A DNA stretch of 64,000 nt from Corallium rubrum. Lineage: Eukaryota; Cnidaria; Anthozoa; Scleralcyonacea; Coralliidae. Each line of letters starts with the position of its first letter. Position 1 is the first letter of the stretch. Under the pieces are notes generated by a model that ran no database searches, was not told the origin of the DNA, and was given only the letters and a program-made list of their open reading frames with translations. Of the stretch, positions 12,110 to 40,960 are shown piece after piece. The position numbers and the translations under genes are program-made. The DNA is taken from contig OZ036006.1 of assembly GCA_964035015.1 (NCBI GenBank), positions 9,676,951 to 9,740,950 of the forward strand. Direction: 5' to 3'.

Positions 12110-12960
12110 AATGAGCCATAGTTTATCGGTATACATGTAATATTTCTCAAACGCATTAATAATTCATGAGGAAAACACAATGAAAATCAGTTACCGAGAC
12201 TTTGTTGTGAAATATGGTAATAAACGCCCTCAAATTTCTCTTTAAGTACTGAGTTTTTAACTCACTTCGAGGTGTTTTTAAATCAGATAATAAATGGCTT
12301 TCGAATGTATGATACAGCTTCTCAAACAAATCGGTATTTAAATGTGGCTAAATGTAATTTAGGCAAGGTAAGAAAGGAGACAATGCTAGTTAGCGGTCAC
12401 TCATATGTGGGGATTATCTCAGCGCTCATCAAAGTCTTGTCAGCGTGGTCTGAGCTTGACTTGCGCGCGCCAAAGTCTTGTCAGCGTGGTCTGAGCTTGA
12501 CTTGCGCGCCAAAGTCTTGTCAGCGTGGTCTGAGCTTGACTGGTTTTGCGCGCGCTATCTATTATTAGATATTTGGTCAGTTGTCACTCGTTTATAATAT
12601 GTGCGGATTATCTCAGCGCTCATCAAGTCTTGTCAGCGCTAGCATGGTCTGAGCTTGACTGGTTTTGCGCGCGCTGTTTAGTGACCCACCTACTCCGGAT
12701 AGAATGCAAGGTAAGTATATATATTTCCACAGCTTTGAGTGGCATTCCCCCTGTGGCTTGGCACCAATCCTCCAATAACGTCAATTGGCGATCTATTTTT
12801 AAGAGAAATTTGAGGTAAAACTTGTCTTAATTTATGTACGTTTATTACCACATTTCACAACGTCTCGGTAACGGATTGCCATTATGTTTTCCTGATTTCC
12901 TCATGAATCATTAATGAGTTTGAGAAGTACTGTATATATAAACCATAAATTTTAGTTTGG
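12110..12960. repeat. Foldback element with an internal 38-bp tandem repeat
   Basis: Arms near 12125-12245 and 12830-12955 are complementary (AATAATTCATGAGGAAAACA on the left, the complement on the right). The middle carries about four direct copies of a unit containing AGTCTTGTCAGCGTGGTCTG (12430-12660). A reverse-oriented copy of the middle part lies at 50395-50640. Confidence 0.8.
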
Positions 12961-13659
12961 TAATAACTAATTACACACAATTTTATTCCTTATCGAAAAA
13001 AAATAACCCTGAACCAAGCAGCATATTTAAAATAAACCACATTCATAAAGATGCTAAGTTTCAAATATTCTTTTATGTGTATCTCGAAGTAGCCTTTCTG
13101 GCCTCGTAATGAAGCACAGATCCTGTTGGATTTACACACAAACGAAGCAAGAACCAGTGACATAGCCAGCGTTGACCAATTGGGCGGGCACGAAGTGAGG
13201 GAGTAGCATGCCCTGGAAAATCTTTTAAATTTAGGGGTTTTGAAATGCCATTTCCTGCATTTTAGGGAAAGAATTTGTAGAATTCTGAAGATTATAAAAT
13301 ACGAAAATTAAATATTTACATTATTTTTTTGGAGGATTGTGGTAAACATTTTAGTTAGTTTGATTATGTATTTATTGTGCATACAAGTATGTTAGTGAAA
13401 ATAGCGTGCGGTATAGATTCTTAAGTCACGGGTACACAAATCACGCATGGAAAACGCGTGGCCAGGCCACGGACTAACGTTGGAGATTAGTAGAATACTG
13501 AATGACGTCATTGACGCTGATTGGCCGAGCTTGAGGATGGCCTAGCCCGGCCTTGGCTACGCCACTAGCAAGAACTAGCCTGTGTACAGCCACGGATTCA
13601 GGGGTGCCGCCAAGAGTTCCCCGCACAGGGCCTAAGGTCCCCAACAGGGGGGCTAGTAC

Positions 13660-14302
13660 GGGACCGGTGTCACGGTCTCAGCGATCCCCCAGTCTGAGTT
13701 ATTCCCTAAGACCAACTGCGCAGTTATCCCCTGCTTTTCTGCATTGATATTGTCGTTATTCTAACTCAAAAAATACGTATAGTCATGGAAACCATACTTT
13801 TATCACGTTCTTTTAAACATTTGGTCGCAAGGTAATCAATATCATAAGTATAAATATAAAACGTCTGTGATTATTACGAATGGCAATACCATGTAACTCA
13901 TATAAATAATAGTTCGCTATTAAAGCTTTCGTCTCGCTAAACTCCATACTTCATCAGAGCATCGAAGACTACTTATGTCTTATTAAATTTACATTCTTAG
14001 AATCTTTGATGCTCTGATGAAGTATCGAGTTTAGCGAAGCGAAAGCTTAGCGAACTATTATTTACATGAGTTACATGGTATTGCCATTCGTAATAATCAC
14101 AGACGTTTTATATTTATACTTATGATATTGATTACCTTGCGACCAAATGTTTAAAAGAACGTGATAAAAGTATGGTTTCCATGATTATACGTATTTTGTG
14201 AAGTTAGAATAACGACAATATCAATGCAGAAAAGCAGGAGATACCTGCGCAGTTGGTCTTAGGGGATAACTCAGACTGGGGGGTCGCTGAGACCGTGACA
14301 CC
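13660..14302. repeat. Foldback element with a CTGATGAAG motif near its loop
   Basis: Left arm 13660-13975 and right arm 14005-14302 are near-perfect complements (GTGTCACGGTCTCAGCGAT outside; GCTTTCGTCTCGCTAAACTC near the loop). The loop is short. The loop-proximal arm reads GATGCTCTGATGAAGTATCG and later GCGAAAGCTTAGCG, a motif also seen at 30211 and, diverged, at 56285. Confidence 0.85.
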
Positions 14303-14885
14303 TGAAGTTTCCCCGGAAAAGTTTCAAAATTTGAACATCTAGAATAGCTTTTCCCATCTTTTCAGCGTGAAATTATCGCAATAACCGACAAGCTACACCA
14401 TTTACTTTCAAGGTATCAGACCGAAAAATTTATTGAACACCTAGTGTGGTCATCATTAACCAGTTTGCCATTTTCGTCCAATATTACAGACGGAAAGTGG
14501 AATTTTGTGTGTTGTAATTATTACTGTTGGCTTCTGCACAATATATACCGTATCCTGTTTCTAAAGGAGTTTCATTTCACTATTAAAGCATTAATTACTG
14601 ACTTGTCTGGCTTAATCAGTTAAAAAGTTCTTCACCAATTGTTAAAAATACAATTTTTCTTCCAGATCATTCCCCGACAAATCTGTAAATTTTCCCCGAC
14701 AAGGGGGCTGTAGTCCCCTCGGTTCTCCCCTCTTCTGGCGCCAGGCTATACGCAAGATGAACACATAAATGAATATTCAAATTAGTCACCATTATGAAAA
14801 CCAAAGAGTCAATACATTATGAGACTACAAAAGCAGAAAGTACAAGATAGTATAAACGAACAAAAAATGAAAGAAAAGAATTTAT
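14303..14885. other. Intergenic stretch without recognised features
   Basis: Moderately AT-rich with no open frame of note. It contains two CCCCGACAA phrases about 50 bases apart and nothing else I can name. Confidence 0.5.
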
Positions 14886-15875
14886 GGCACTAAAAGTGCT
14901 TATATCACTTGTGGGTTTTAACGTACTGTATTTACTCGTTTAACCGCCGCCCCAGATTAAGCGCAACCTCGCAAGCCAGGCTCTTTACCTACGGTACGAG
15001 GTTGGATTAAGCGCCGCATATGAGAGCAAAAATATTAAAGAGCGCCGCCCTCGAATAAGCGCCGCACTTATTCACAACAATGCGGTGCTTAATCGAAGCA
15101 CCGTCAGACAGAATTGTTCGAGTAGCCAAACTAAAAAGCAACTACAGCCTCGGAAATTTATTGTCCTGTATTACAGTGTTTATATGTTCAAAGTGAGTAT
15201 ATTTCAATGTGAATGACAAGATAGCATCTGAAACACGTTTATTTTGTTGATAAGATTTCTTGTTATCGTTTACAAATAAAATAATTTTTAAAGAGCGCCG
15301 CCCTCAAATAAGCGCCGCCCTCAAATAAGCGCTTAATCCGAAACACTAAAAATTAAAGAGCGTCGCGGCGCTTAAACGAGTAAATACGGTATTTGAATAT
15401 AGTTAAAAAAGTTAGTTAATAAGTTATTTTGCCGTTTTTGATTTACTTTAATAGTTTCTGAGATATAAGCCTTTAAACATGCCAATTTCGGCTTTTCGCC
15501 AAAAATTTCTGTCGTTCATTTTTAAGCACGGGGGCCTGGGACCCAGGAACCTAAGCCGACCGTCTTCTTAGTTGGAACTCTCGTGCATACTGGAAAACAG
15601 GTGTGAGCTCGACATTTCGATTTTTCAGTCAAATATATGTGTTTTTGTGAATCAATAAGCCGAAACGTAGTTGTTTTGGATTGACTCGTTCCTGAATTCC
15701 AGGCCCCCAAGGCGTTAAAATGAACGACGGTAATTTTTGAGAACTGGCATGTTCAGAAGCCAATATGTCAGGAACTATTCGACTAAATCAAAAACGGCAA
15801 AATAACTTATTAACTGATTTTCTTCTGCTCTATTTAAATACGTTAAAACCCCACATGTGATATAAGCACTTTAAA
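14886..15875. repeat. Foldback element of the AAAGTGCTTATATCAC family carrying a nested insertion
   Basis: The ends AAAGTGCTTATATCACTTG and the complement GTGATATAAGCACTTTAA, and most internal sequence, match 9425-10432. The left arm is split at TTTTAAC by the separate TIR element at 14930-15392. Confidence 0.85.
14930..15392. mobile_element. TIR element nested in the 14886 foldback, GCGCCGC-rich
   Basis: Ends CTGTATTTACTCGTTTAA and TTAAACGAGTAAATACGG are inverted. The subterminal regions repeat AATAAGCGCCGC several times. The flanks are GTA on both sides. It interrupts a sequence that is continuous in the related element at 9425. Confidence 0.8.
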
Positions 15876-15877
15876 AA

Positions 15878-15970
15878 GATGGTGTCAATTGTACAATTAA
15901 GCATAATTCTACAAAGTTTACTTTGCATAAAATTATAATTAAATGTATAAATTGCCATCTTTTTTAGTGT
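15878..15970. repeat. Small hairpin
   Basis: AAAAAGATGGTGTCAATTG is paired with its diverged complement ending GCCATCTTTTTT, about 90 bases in all. It is a minimal foldback next to the preceding element. Confidence 0.65.
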
Positions 15971-16224
15971 GATCAATGAATCTATTCACCATAGCCAATC
16001 TTTTTTTATGAATGTTAACCAAAGCAACCAATTATTGTCCTGTATATATAACTGGTCTACCATGGTCACCCCCCCCCCCCCCCCCTCCCCCTCGCAATAA
16101 ACCCGACATGTTCTGCTTAAAGGGTGAGGCGGATATTGTAAGCGATCTGTTAGGAATCATATAGGTTTTACGTTAATCGAGATTGTTCAGAAATGTTGAC
16201 ATTTTTTTTGCAAAACATGCGTAG

Positions 16225-32771
<16,547 letters not shown>

Positions 32772-32910
32772 TGTTCTTGAGGACTTCTGAGCCAAGTTTC
32801 ACAAGTATTATCAAATGAGTTACCTCCCTTCTTCCGGAAAGTACCACCGAAGAAATTTCAAAATGGTCGGCGAGCCAAGGCGAGAAAAAAAAATCGGGTG
32901 AAAAATATAC
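32772..32910 (-). promoter_or_regulatory. CAPZB 5' UTR and proximal promoter region
   Basis: Directly upstream of the ATG-only exon. It contains CTTCCGGAA (an ETS-type site, about 32830) and, on the minus strand, GCCGACCATTTTG (a YY1-like core). No TATA box is evident. The promoter call is inference from position and these sites. Confidence 0.4.
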
Positions 32911-33164
32911 GCGAATAATTTATCCCTTTACCCAGAATTCCAACCAGGGGTGCAAGGCTATTTATAACTTTTTCATGTCCACGGAAAGCTTTCAAATAAA
33001 AGGATTCTTTCAAAAGTAAGGTAAGGAAGAGTTACATACAGTAACAGTGTTTTAAAGATAGTACAGTACAGTGCAAAAAGAAAAAAACCCAGCTTGTATT
33101 TGAAATATTGGTTGGTTGCTATTTTATTGGTCCTTATTGCTAAGGTCATATTTTCAGTATCTAC

Positions 33165-33930
33165 ACACGTAAAAATCTCACAGCTTGTCAACAGGATGTG
33201 TTCGCAACAGGCTTGTTTCATTCAAGAAGCTGCTACAACCTTGTTAGCATCAACCTGTTAACAACTTGTTGAGTGCAGAGCGGTAACAGGTTGTTGGAAC
33301 AACTTGTCATCAGTCTGTTGGAGTCATCAACCTTGTTACAAGTTGTCAACAACCTGTTACAGACATGTTAACAGACTGGGACAGCCAGTGCGAACACATG
33401 ACAGTGACAGCCTGTTGAACAGCCTTGTAACAACTTGCTTGCAGGGATGTAACAGTTTGTGCGTTTTTACGTGTGTACACAATACCACCACCTGAGGAAT
33501 TTACCATGGTGATGGTGATGATTGAGATGCCCAAGGTCAGGGATGTACGTAAACTTCACAACACAAGTTGAACTTTTGGTGAATGGTACCTATTCTGTGA
33601 TATTACACACGTAAAAATGCACAAGCTGTTACAGACCTGCAAGCAAGTTGTTACAAGGCTGTTCAACAGGCTGTCACCGTCATGTGTTCGTACTGTCTGT
33701 AACAGGTTGTTGACAACTTGTAACAAGGCTGATAATTCCAACAGATTGATGACAAGTTGTTCCAACAACCTGTTACCGTTCTGCACTTAACAAGTTGTTA
33801 ACAGGTTGATGCTAACGAGGTTGTAGCAGCTTCTTGAATGAACAGCATTGTTACAACCTGTTAACAGCCTTGCTACCAACCTGTTGCGAACACATCCTGT
33901 TGACAAGCTGTGAGATTTTTACGTGTGTAC
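33165..33930. repeat. Inverted pair of ACACGTAAAAA-ended MITEs
   Basis: Each half (33165-33478 and 33604-33930) begins ACACGTAAAAA and ends TTTTTACGTGTGT, and the halves are reverse complements of each other. The interiors are full of AACAGGTTGTTG, AACAACTTGT and CAACCTGTTA motifs, so each half also folds on itself. The 125 bases between them are unique. Confidence 0.85.
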
Positions 33931-34519
33931 CCTTGTATAAGATGGACATTGTAGGCAGTTATTTCCACAACACAATCCTTACTTCTAATTTGATGATTAA
34001 ATGTTGAAAAACTGCCAAAACACCTTTATTTTTTAGGTTTGTTAGTGGATTGCCTCGATCACATACATCATGTACATGAAGGTGATGATTGTACTACACA
34101 ACGATATTGCACAGATGGATTTTAATTCTGTGTGTACTGGGAATTCAACCCAATAACAGTTTAGTTCCAGGCATGGACACACTTTTTTTTGTTTTGGTTG
34201 ATATGCCCTCAAAAGGGCTCAGAAAAGGCCAAAAATAATCACTGCCAAATTATTTACTAAAATATTGCCATGTGGAAAATATTATTAATATGATTTAATT
34301 TTTTATTTTTCTCTCCTCAAAAGGGTTTAAAAACTACCACACTGACAAATTAAGTTGAAGTTTACAAAAGTCATGAAAACTCATTCAAATATTGGTATTA
34401 TAAAATGTTTGTGGTTAATTGTCACCCTAAAAGGGTTCAACAAATATTTGCCATATGCAAAATTTGATATAAATTTGGTGTAATCCTGACTTATATTGAC
34501 AACAAACTGTTGTTTCAAA
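33931..34519. other. Intergenic AT-rich stretch
   Basis: Three loosely repeated phrases around AAAAGGGTTCAA / AAAAGGGCTCAG suggest a worn tandem repeat. No gene signal is seen. Confidence 0.45.
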
Positions 34520-36505
34520 GCTAATTAACAAAGAAATATTTTACATGGTGTTTCCACAAAACTTATTTATATTACTTTATTGCCATGAAAACTTTCAAAG
34601 AATTAAACTGTTACCTAACTGTATGTGTCTGTGTGCAAGAACCCCTTTGTCTAGCCATTCAAACTGGAGCTAATTGTTCTTACTGTATAATGTATACTCA
34701 GCTGGTTTTATGAATATAACTGTATTACAGATTTTTGGTGAGGGAAACCGGAGTACCCGGAGGAAAACCCTCAAGATGCTATTGTAAAATATCAATTATT
34801 TAGGAATCTGACTGCATAAACAGTGTGTTGACGTCCGCATTGCATAGACAGCAGTGTGTCAACCTCCATACGCTAAAAACACAACTAACATTAGTTTCCT
34901 ACAAAAACCTGCAAAGTTTGAAAAAACAGAATACTTTGATATACATTTAGTTAGTTCCAAAAGAAAAAGAATTAATTTGTTAGCATAAGAACAACAATAG
35001 TTTTTATCTGTTGCCTGTGCCAACCTGCACAAGCTAAAAAGAAAACACAACTAATGTTAGTTTGAGTTTCCTACAAAAACCTGCAAAGTTTGAAAAAATA
35101 TTAGTATACATCTATCTCCCAAAAACAAAAAACAAAACTTGTTAGCATAAGAACTCAACAACAGTGAACAGTAACTGTTAATACTATTTGTTGCCTGTGT
35201 CAATCTGCACAAGCTAAAAAGAAAACACAACTGTTTAGTTTCCTACAAAAACCTGCAAAAGTTTGAAAAAATGTTTAAGTATACTGTACTTTGAAAACTA
35301 TTTATATATCTATCTCCAAAAGAAAAAAAACCCAAAACTTGTTAGCATATTAGAACAACAGCAGTTACTATCTGTTGCCTGTGTCAACCACAAGCTAAAA
35401 AGAAAATACAACTAATGTTAGTTTCCTGCAAAAACCTGCAAAGGTTTGAAAAAATGTTAGTGTACTCTGAAAACTATTTAATATATCTATCTCCAAAAGA
35501 AAAAACAAAACTTGTTAGCATAAGGACACAATAACAGTTACTATCAGTTGCCTGTGTCAACATGCACAAGCTAAAAAGAAAACACAACTAATGTTAGTTT
35601 CCTAAAAAAACTGCAAATTTGAAAAAAAATTATGTTTAGTATACTGTACAGTACTTTGAAAACTATTTATATATCTATCTCCAAAAGAAAAAACAAAACT
35701 TGTTAGCATAAGAACACAACAACAGTTACTATCAGTTGCCTGTGTCAACTTGCACAAGCTAAAAAGAAAACACGACTAATGTTAGTTTCCTAAAAAACCC
35801 TGTGAAGTTTGAAAAAATATTAGGATACATGTACTTTGAAAACTATTTATATATCTATCTCCAAAAGAAAAAAACAAAACTTGTTAGCATAAGAACACAA
35901 CAACAGTTACTATCAGTTGCCTGTGTCAACCTGCACAAGCTAAAAAGAAAACACAACTAATGTTAGTTTCCTAAAAAACCCTGCAAAGTTTGAAAAAATA
36001 TTAGTATACATGTACTTTGAAAACTATAAATTTATATATACATCTATCTCCAAAAGAAAAAACAAAACTTGTTAGCACAAAGAACAACAACAGTTTACTG
36101 TTGCCTGGGTCATCTTGCACAAACTAAAAACAAAACACAATTAATGTTAATTTCCTACAAAAATCAGCAATTAGTTGGAAAAAAAATTAGACTTCTTTAA
36201 AAACTCTTTGCACATCTATCTGCAAAAGAAAAAATAGAAGTAGCATAAGAACTACAATTTCTACACATTGCCTACAGTCTGCATCAGCCTCAACAATGTA
36301 CTGTACACACGCTGTCAACCTCCATACTACTTATACACTCTGTTGGCCTCCACATTGCTTGCACACTGCCTCAACCTCCACATGCACAAGCTGGAAAGAA
36401 AACAATTAGTGTTAGTTTAATTCTTTGAAAGTTTTCATGGCAATCAATAATGTTATAGATCTATATGTGTTGTGGAAACACCGTGTAAAATAAGCAAATA
36501 AATAT
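34520..36505. mobile_element. TIR element filled by seven copies of a ~182-bp tandem repeat
   Basis: The left end carries GGTGTTTCCACAAAACTTAT and AAAACTTTCAAAGAATT; the right end carries the complements (AATTCTTTGAAAGTTTT, GTTGTGGAAACACC). Between them the phrase TTGCCTGTGTCAAC recurs at about 35011, 35191, 35374, 35548, 35736, 35917 and 36101, spacing 174-188. Each unit also has CACAAGCTAAAAAGAAAACA and AACTTGTTAGCATAAGAACA. A scrap of 5S-SINE tail lies near 34739-34785. Confidence 0.8.
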
Positions 36506-36529
36506 TTTATGTGGTGTTCTTACAAAACA

Positions 36530-37090
36530 TATTGATATTAGTTTCCTACAAAGATCTGTAAACTATAAGTTAATACACAAGGCATATTGTTACATTAAAA
36601 GAAATGACACACATTACATTTGTTTGTTTATTTTTAAAAGCAAATTTACATTATAAACAATTGTTTGTGCTTTCCGAATCAGATTTTTAAAGGTGCCGAA
36701 TTGCCAAAGAAACACAACCAATGTTAGTTTCCTACAAAATCTGCAAAGTAATAAGTTATACACAGATTCTCACACTAAGAGAAAGAACACACACTACAGT
36801 ACATTATTTGTTTGTTTATTTTTAAAAGCAAATTTACATTATAACAATTGTGCTTTCCGAATCAGATTTTTTAAGGTGCAGATTGCTAAAGAAACACAAC
36901 CAATGTTAGTTTCCTACAAAGTCTACAAAGTAATAAGCTATACACAGATTCTCACACTAAGAGAATGAACACACACACTACATAATTTGTTTTGTTTATT
37001 TTTAAAAGCAAATTTACATTTATTATATTACAATTGTGCTTTCCAAATCAGGTTTTTAACCGAAGGTGCTGAATTGTAACCCAATTGTAA
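36530..37090 (+). repeat. Tandem repeat, about 190-bp unit, three copies
   Basis: TTAGTTTCCTACAAA, CACAGATTCTCACACTAAGA, TTTTTAAAAGCAAATTTACA and GTGCTTTCCGAATCAGAT recur in this order three times. The first phrase is shared with the neighbouring 182-bp unit. Confidence 0.82.
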
Positions 37091-38029
37091 TTATAACTCA
37101 ATCAATTGTAATTATAACCCAATTGTAACCAACAGATAATTATTTTAGACGTACAGCAACTGAAGCATTATTAAACTAAAGACCTAATTATGCGCATTGC
37201 TTAATTTGCAAACCTGTCACCCTTAACATATTTTACATTGTATATAGTAAAACAAGTCTTGGATACAAGATATTATTTGTTTTGGGTACAATTTGTACTC
37301 CAAAGGGCAATAAGAACATTAAATTATTTTTAAATTTATAATTACATTTAATTAATTTACATTATTATTGAATTAATTTAAATCATTTTAAAATTAAATT
37401 ATATTACATTTAATAATAGACTAAACCCATGAAGAATCTTCACAATACCTTACAATCATTGTACAAATCTGCACAACCATTGCTTTCTAGCATTACCAAG
37501 GAGTGATTGTTTGGAATTTTTCATGAACTTAATCTAAGCATAATCATAATCCTGGTGGTCATACATGCATATTTTAGGATGTTAATTAATTAATTAAATT
37601 ATTAATTAATTAATTAAATTATTAATTAATTAATAAATTATTAATTAATTAATAAATTATTAATTAATTAATTAAATTATTAATTAATTAATTTAATTAT
37701 TAATTAATTAATTAGTTACTACCAAACCTCCAGTGACATCACTAGGAAATGAATCTCACTTCCTTCTGTAACTTGGAGTATTTAATTATTTCTGTCACTA
37801 CAAACATTCTACACTATGCTTCCTAGAAAAAAATATTATAAACGCACCTGGTCCAAATACAGGAAGATGTCTGTCTTTGGTACCTAAAAAACTCCACCTT
37901 ATTTTGTTTGTTTTTTATTTTTATTAGATTCACAGTTGATTATAGTATTTACAATGTAATAAATGTCATGCATTATTTACTATTGTTTATGTAACTACAG
38001 TACTACATTCAGTATATGGTTACCTAGTT
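37091..38029. repeat. AT-rich stretch with an AATTAATTAATT block
   Basis: 37570-37715 is a perfect-looking run of TAATTAATTAAT/ATTAAATTATTA that pairs with itself. The rest of the interval is AT-rich and I see no gene in it. Confidence 0.7.
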
Positions 38030-39170
38030 TATTAGAATGCTAAGTACCAAACAAGTACTGGTACTGCATGGTAAAATCATGAAGTTACTGGTTGTACCTC
38101 AGACTGCTAAGCACCAACAATGGTGGTGGAAGCATGAAGTTACTGGTTGAACTTCAGACTGCTAAGTACCAGACAAAAGCTGGTAGAAGCATGAAGTTAA
38201 TGGTTACTGCTGTACTTCAGACTGCTAAGCACCAACAACATTGATGTAAGGATGAAGTTACTGGTAACTAATTTACTTCAGATTGCTAAGTACCAGACAA
38301 AAGCTGGTAGAGGCATGAAGTTAATGGTTGAATTTTGTATTTCAAACTGCTAAGCACCAACAACAGTAATAGAAGCATTTAACAAACTTATTTTAAATTA
38401 CAATTATTCTACAATAACTATTACAAAAAAAAATCATGCAAATTACTACATAGAACACCATGCATCCACCATTTATGTCATTTATGTATTCCACCAGATA
38501 ATGTCCACCAACTGTCCACCTGGAGTTGGGATCAGGATACAATTTGTACCCATCTAGCTAATAATTTCAAGTAAGACTTTGCCAGATTCTAATGGATTTT
38601 CTCACATCAGCATAGGCTGGTAAAACCTTTGCTTGTCCTGCCTAATTCTAATCTAGCTTGAAATACTTTAGTTTTAATTTATTATATAATTACTTATTAA
38701 GGACCACCAGGATTCTAACCTCCATATCCATGAATATCCATTGAAGTCCACATTATCCATATAAGACACCCATCATGATATCCATAAAAGTCCACAAAGG
38801 CAACCATGTATCTATATCATCCACATATATCCATAGAGTTCATCAGGTTTTGTTGGGGTTTTTTTCTCTTTATTTTAGACTGCTAAGCACCAGAGAAAAG
38901 CTGGTGAAAGCATGAAATTGATTGTAACTGTTCTATTTTAGACTGCTAAGCATGCATGGTAACTGTTTTATTTTAGGTTGCTAAGCACCAGAGAAAAGCT
39001 GGTGGAAGCATAAAATAAATTGGTGATAACTGTTTTATTTCTAACTGCTAAGCACCAGAGAAAAGCTCAGTGGTGGAAGCAAGAAGTTGATGTAACTGTT
39101 TTATTTCAGACTGCTAATCACCAGAGAAAAGCTAGTGGAAGCATAAAATTAAAACCCGCATTTTTCGGAA
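38030..39170. repeat. Degenerate tandem repeats of ~60 bp, two blocks
   Basis: The phrase CTGCTAAGCACCAG or CTGCTAAGTACCAG followed by AAAGCTGGTGGAAGCATGAA recurs five times in 38090-38370 and five times in 38875-39150. Between the blocks lie ATCCA/TCCAC-rich lines. Confidence 0.75.
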
Positions 39171-39699
39171 AACTCCAAATTCCGCTTGCCGCCGCAAATG
39201 AACGCCAACCATGCACCTGAAATTGAAAAAAAAAAGAACAATGTTACTGCTTGCCAAGTTTTGTCAATATTCTAAACTGAAAACTGAAAAATCTTATTTA
39301 CAAGTGGATACTGAGATATTTTTTTCATGGATAGTTTCTTTAATGCTGTCATTGAAATTAAAGCTGATTTACTGTAATTTGCTCTTTCTCAACTTAGAAA
39401 TTAATTAAAGCCCGAAAATATTCACGAATCAAAGTGTTTGTTGTTATTTTCTTCAGCGCCAATCATGTACATTTCATAGCACTATAGTCCAGAATTCTTC
39501 TCCACTCCGCAAGAATTTTAATAAGGAACGTTAATTTTTACGGAAATATTCTTGTTGTAGAAAAATGCCTTTGTACTGTACAACTCGAAATTCTAAGCAT
39601 ACGAATGCATTTTGTCAGTTGCTGTGCACTTGCCTGCCCCGACACCTGGCCGCTATCTCCCATGTGTGCCTGCACGTGAAATTGCATTCGAAGACTTTC

Positions 39700-40520
39700 T
39701 CGGCGAATGTTTACCGAAATTTAACAAAATTTGCTGTGAAACATTAAACAGTACTTCCTAAAGCTTTAGTCCAACTGTCTGTTCGAAAGGTTAAAAGGTA
39801 CTTCGCCAAATATGTCCGAATGACAATGGCTTGTGCTGCGAGTGCACACGAGGCGGCTTTCGAAGACATTTATCGACCAAAATTTTGCGAAAATTCAACA
39901 AAAATTTGCTGTAAAACATTCAGCAGTGCTTTCCAAAGCTTTATAGTCCGAGTGTTTGTTCGAAAGGTTAAAAGGTACTTCGCCAAATATGTCCGAATGA
40001 CAATGATGACTTGATGTGCGTCTTGTGCACATGCACGAGTCGGCTTTCGAAGACATTTATCGGCCAAAATTTTGCGAAAATTCAACGAAAATTTGGTGTA
40101 AAACATTCAGCAATACTTCCCAAAGCTTCAATCCAAAGATATTTCGCCAAATATATCCCGAAGTGATACATGTCCACAATGGTTTGTGCTGGGTGCACAC
40201 GAGTCGTCTTTCGAAGACAAAATCTACGAAAATTCAACCAAAATCGACTGTGAACTGTTCAGCAGTTATCCTCAAGACGTTATTTCGACTTTTAAATTGA
40301 AAACCAAACGAAATATTCACAAAACAAACTGTACTTCGCGGAGTGCTTCGGGTGGCCTTCATCTCGCATTCTGTTCACGTGAAACCGAGTGAAACATCAG
40401 AGCGACGATTCGACGAACTGGAGATTCAAGGCAAATTTAACAGAAATTCGAAGAAAATTTACTTGTGAAACGTTCAGCAAGACTTTCCAAGTGTTTATTC
40501 GGACAGGTTACTCAAAAAAC
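39700..40520. repeat. Diverged tandem repeat, about 150-215 bp spacing
   Basis: TTTCGAAGACATTTATCG, GAAAATTCAACAAAAATTTG, GTAAAACATTCAGCAGT and TTCCAAAGC recur in order at about 39690, 39855, 40045, 40210 and 40420. Short open frames cross the units but change frame between them, so I do not call a protein. Confidence 0.7.
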
Positions 40521-40677
40521 AAACGAAACTACACGCCAAAACGAACTCGAAATACCGAAGGCAAAGGTCAACGGCATTGTTGACTCTTGTCGTCTCGAAG
40601 TCCGGCGACCTGAAATTTGGGAAACTCGTAGAAATTAAAACCAGAAATTCATGAAACAATGTAAATACCTACCTATA

Positions 40678-40960
40678 CTTACTACCAAGAAAGCTTCCCG
40701 ACCGAATTCTTTACTTTGAGTCGGTACTTGAGGAGAATTGCGTTGACTGTGGTCACTGCCAACACACAACCTTTCCTCTTCGAATGCCCCACAGAATGAC
40801 AAACCTAAAAGATTTCAATCCAAGCACATTGAAGCGCGAGCTAAATCCTCGATTTTTATTGGCTAACACGGAACAAAAGGAATTGCTATGATTGGTTCAT
40901 TTTATCCACTTTTCATTGGTTAAGTTTTCCCCAAACCAATGATGTTCTTAGAATTCCCTC
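40678..40960 (-). promoter_or_regulatory. CCAAT-box cluster and candidate 5' exon of a minus-strand transcript
   Basis: Within 80 bases (40858-40942) three ATTGG and one CCAAT occur. Downstream on the minus strand, about 40680, GGTAGTAAGTATAG forms a strong splice donor. A matching acceptor with a long pyrimidine run (TTTTTTTCAATTTCAG on the minus strand) lies at 39211. No long coding frame spans them, so a non-coding or short-peptide transcript is possible. This is inference from signals only. Confidence 0.25.

Noticed and set aside
39551-40583. Chain of overlapping 60-94-codon plus-strand frames
   Set aside because: They follow the diverged ~175-bp tandem repeat and change frame between units, with no conserved motif; treated as repeat.
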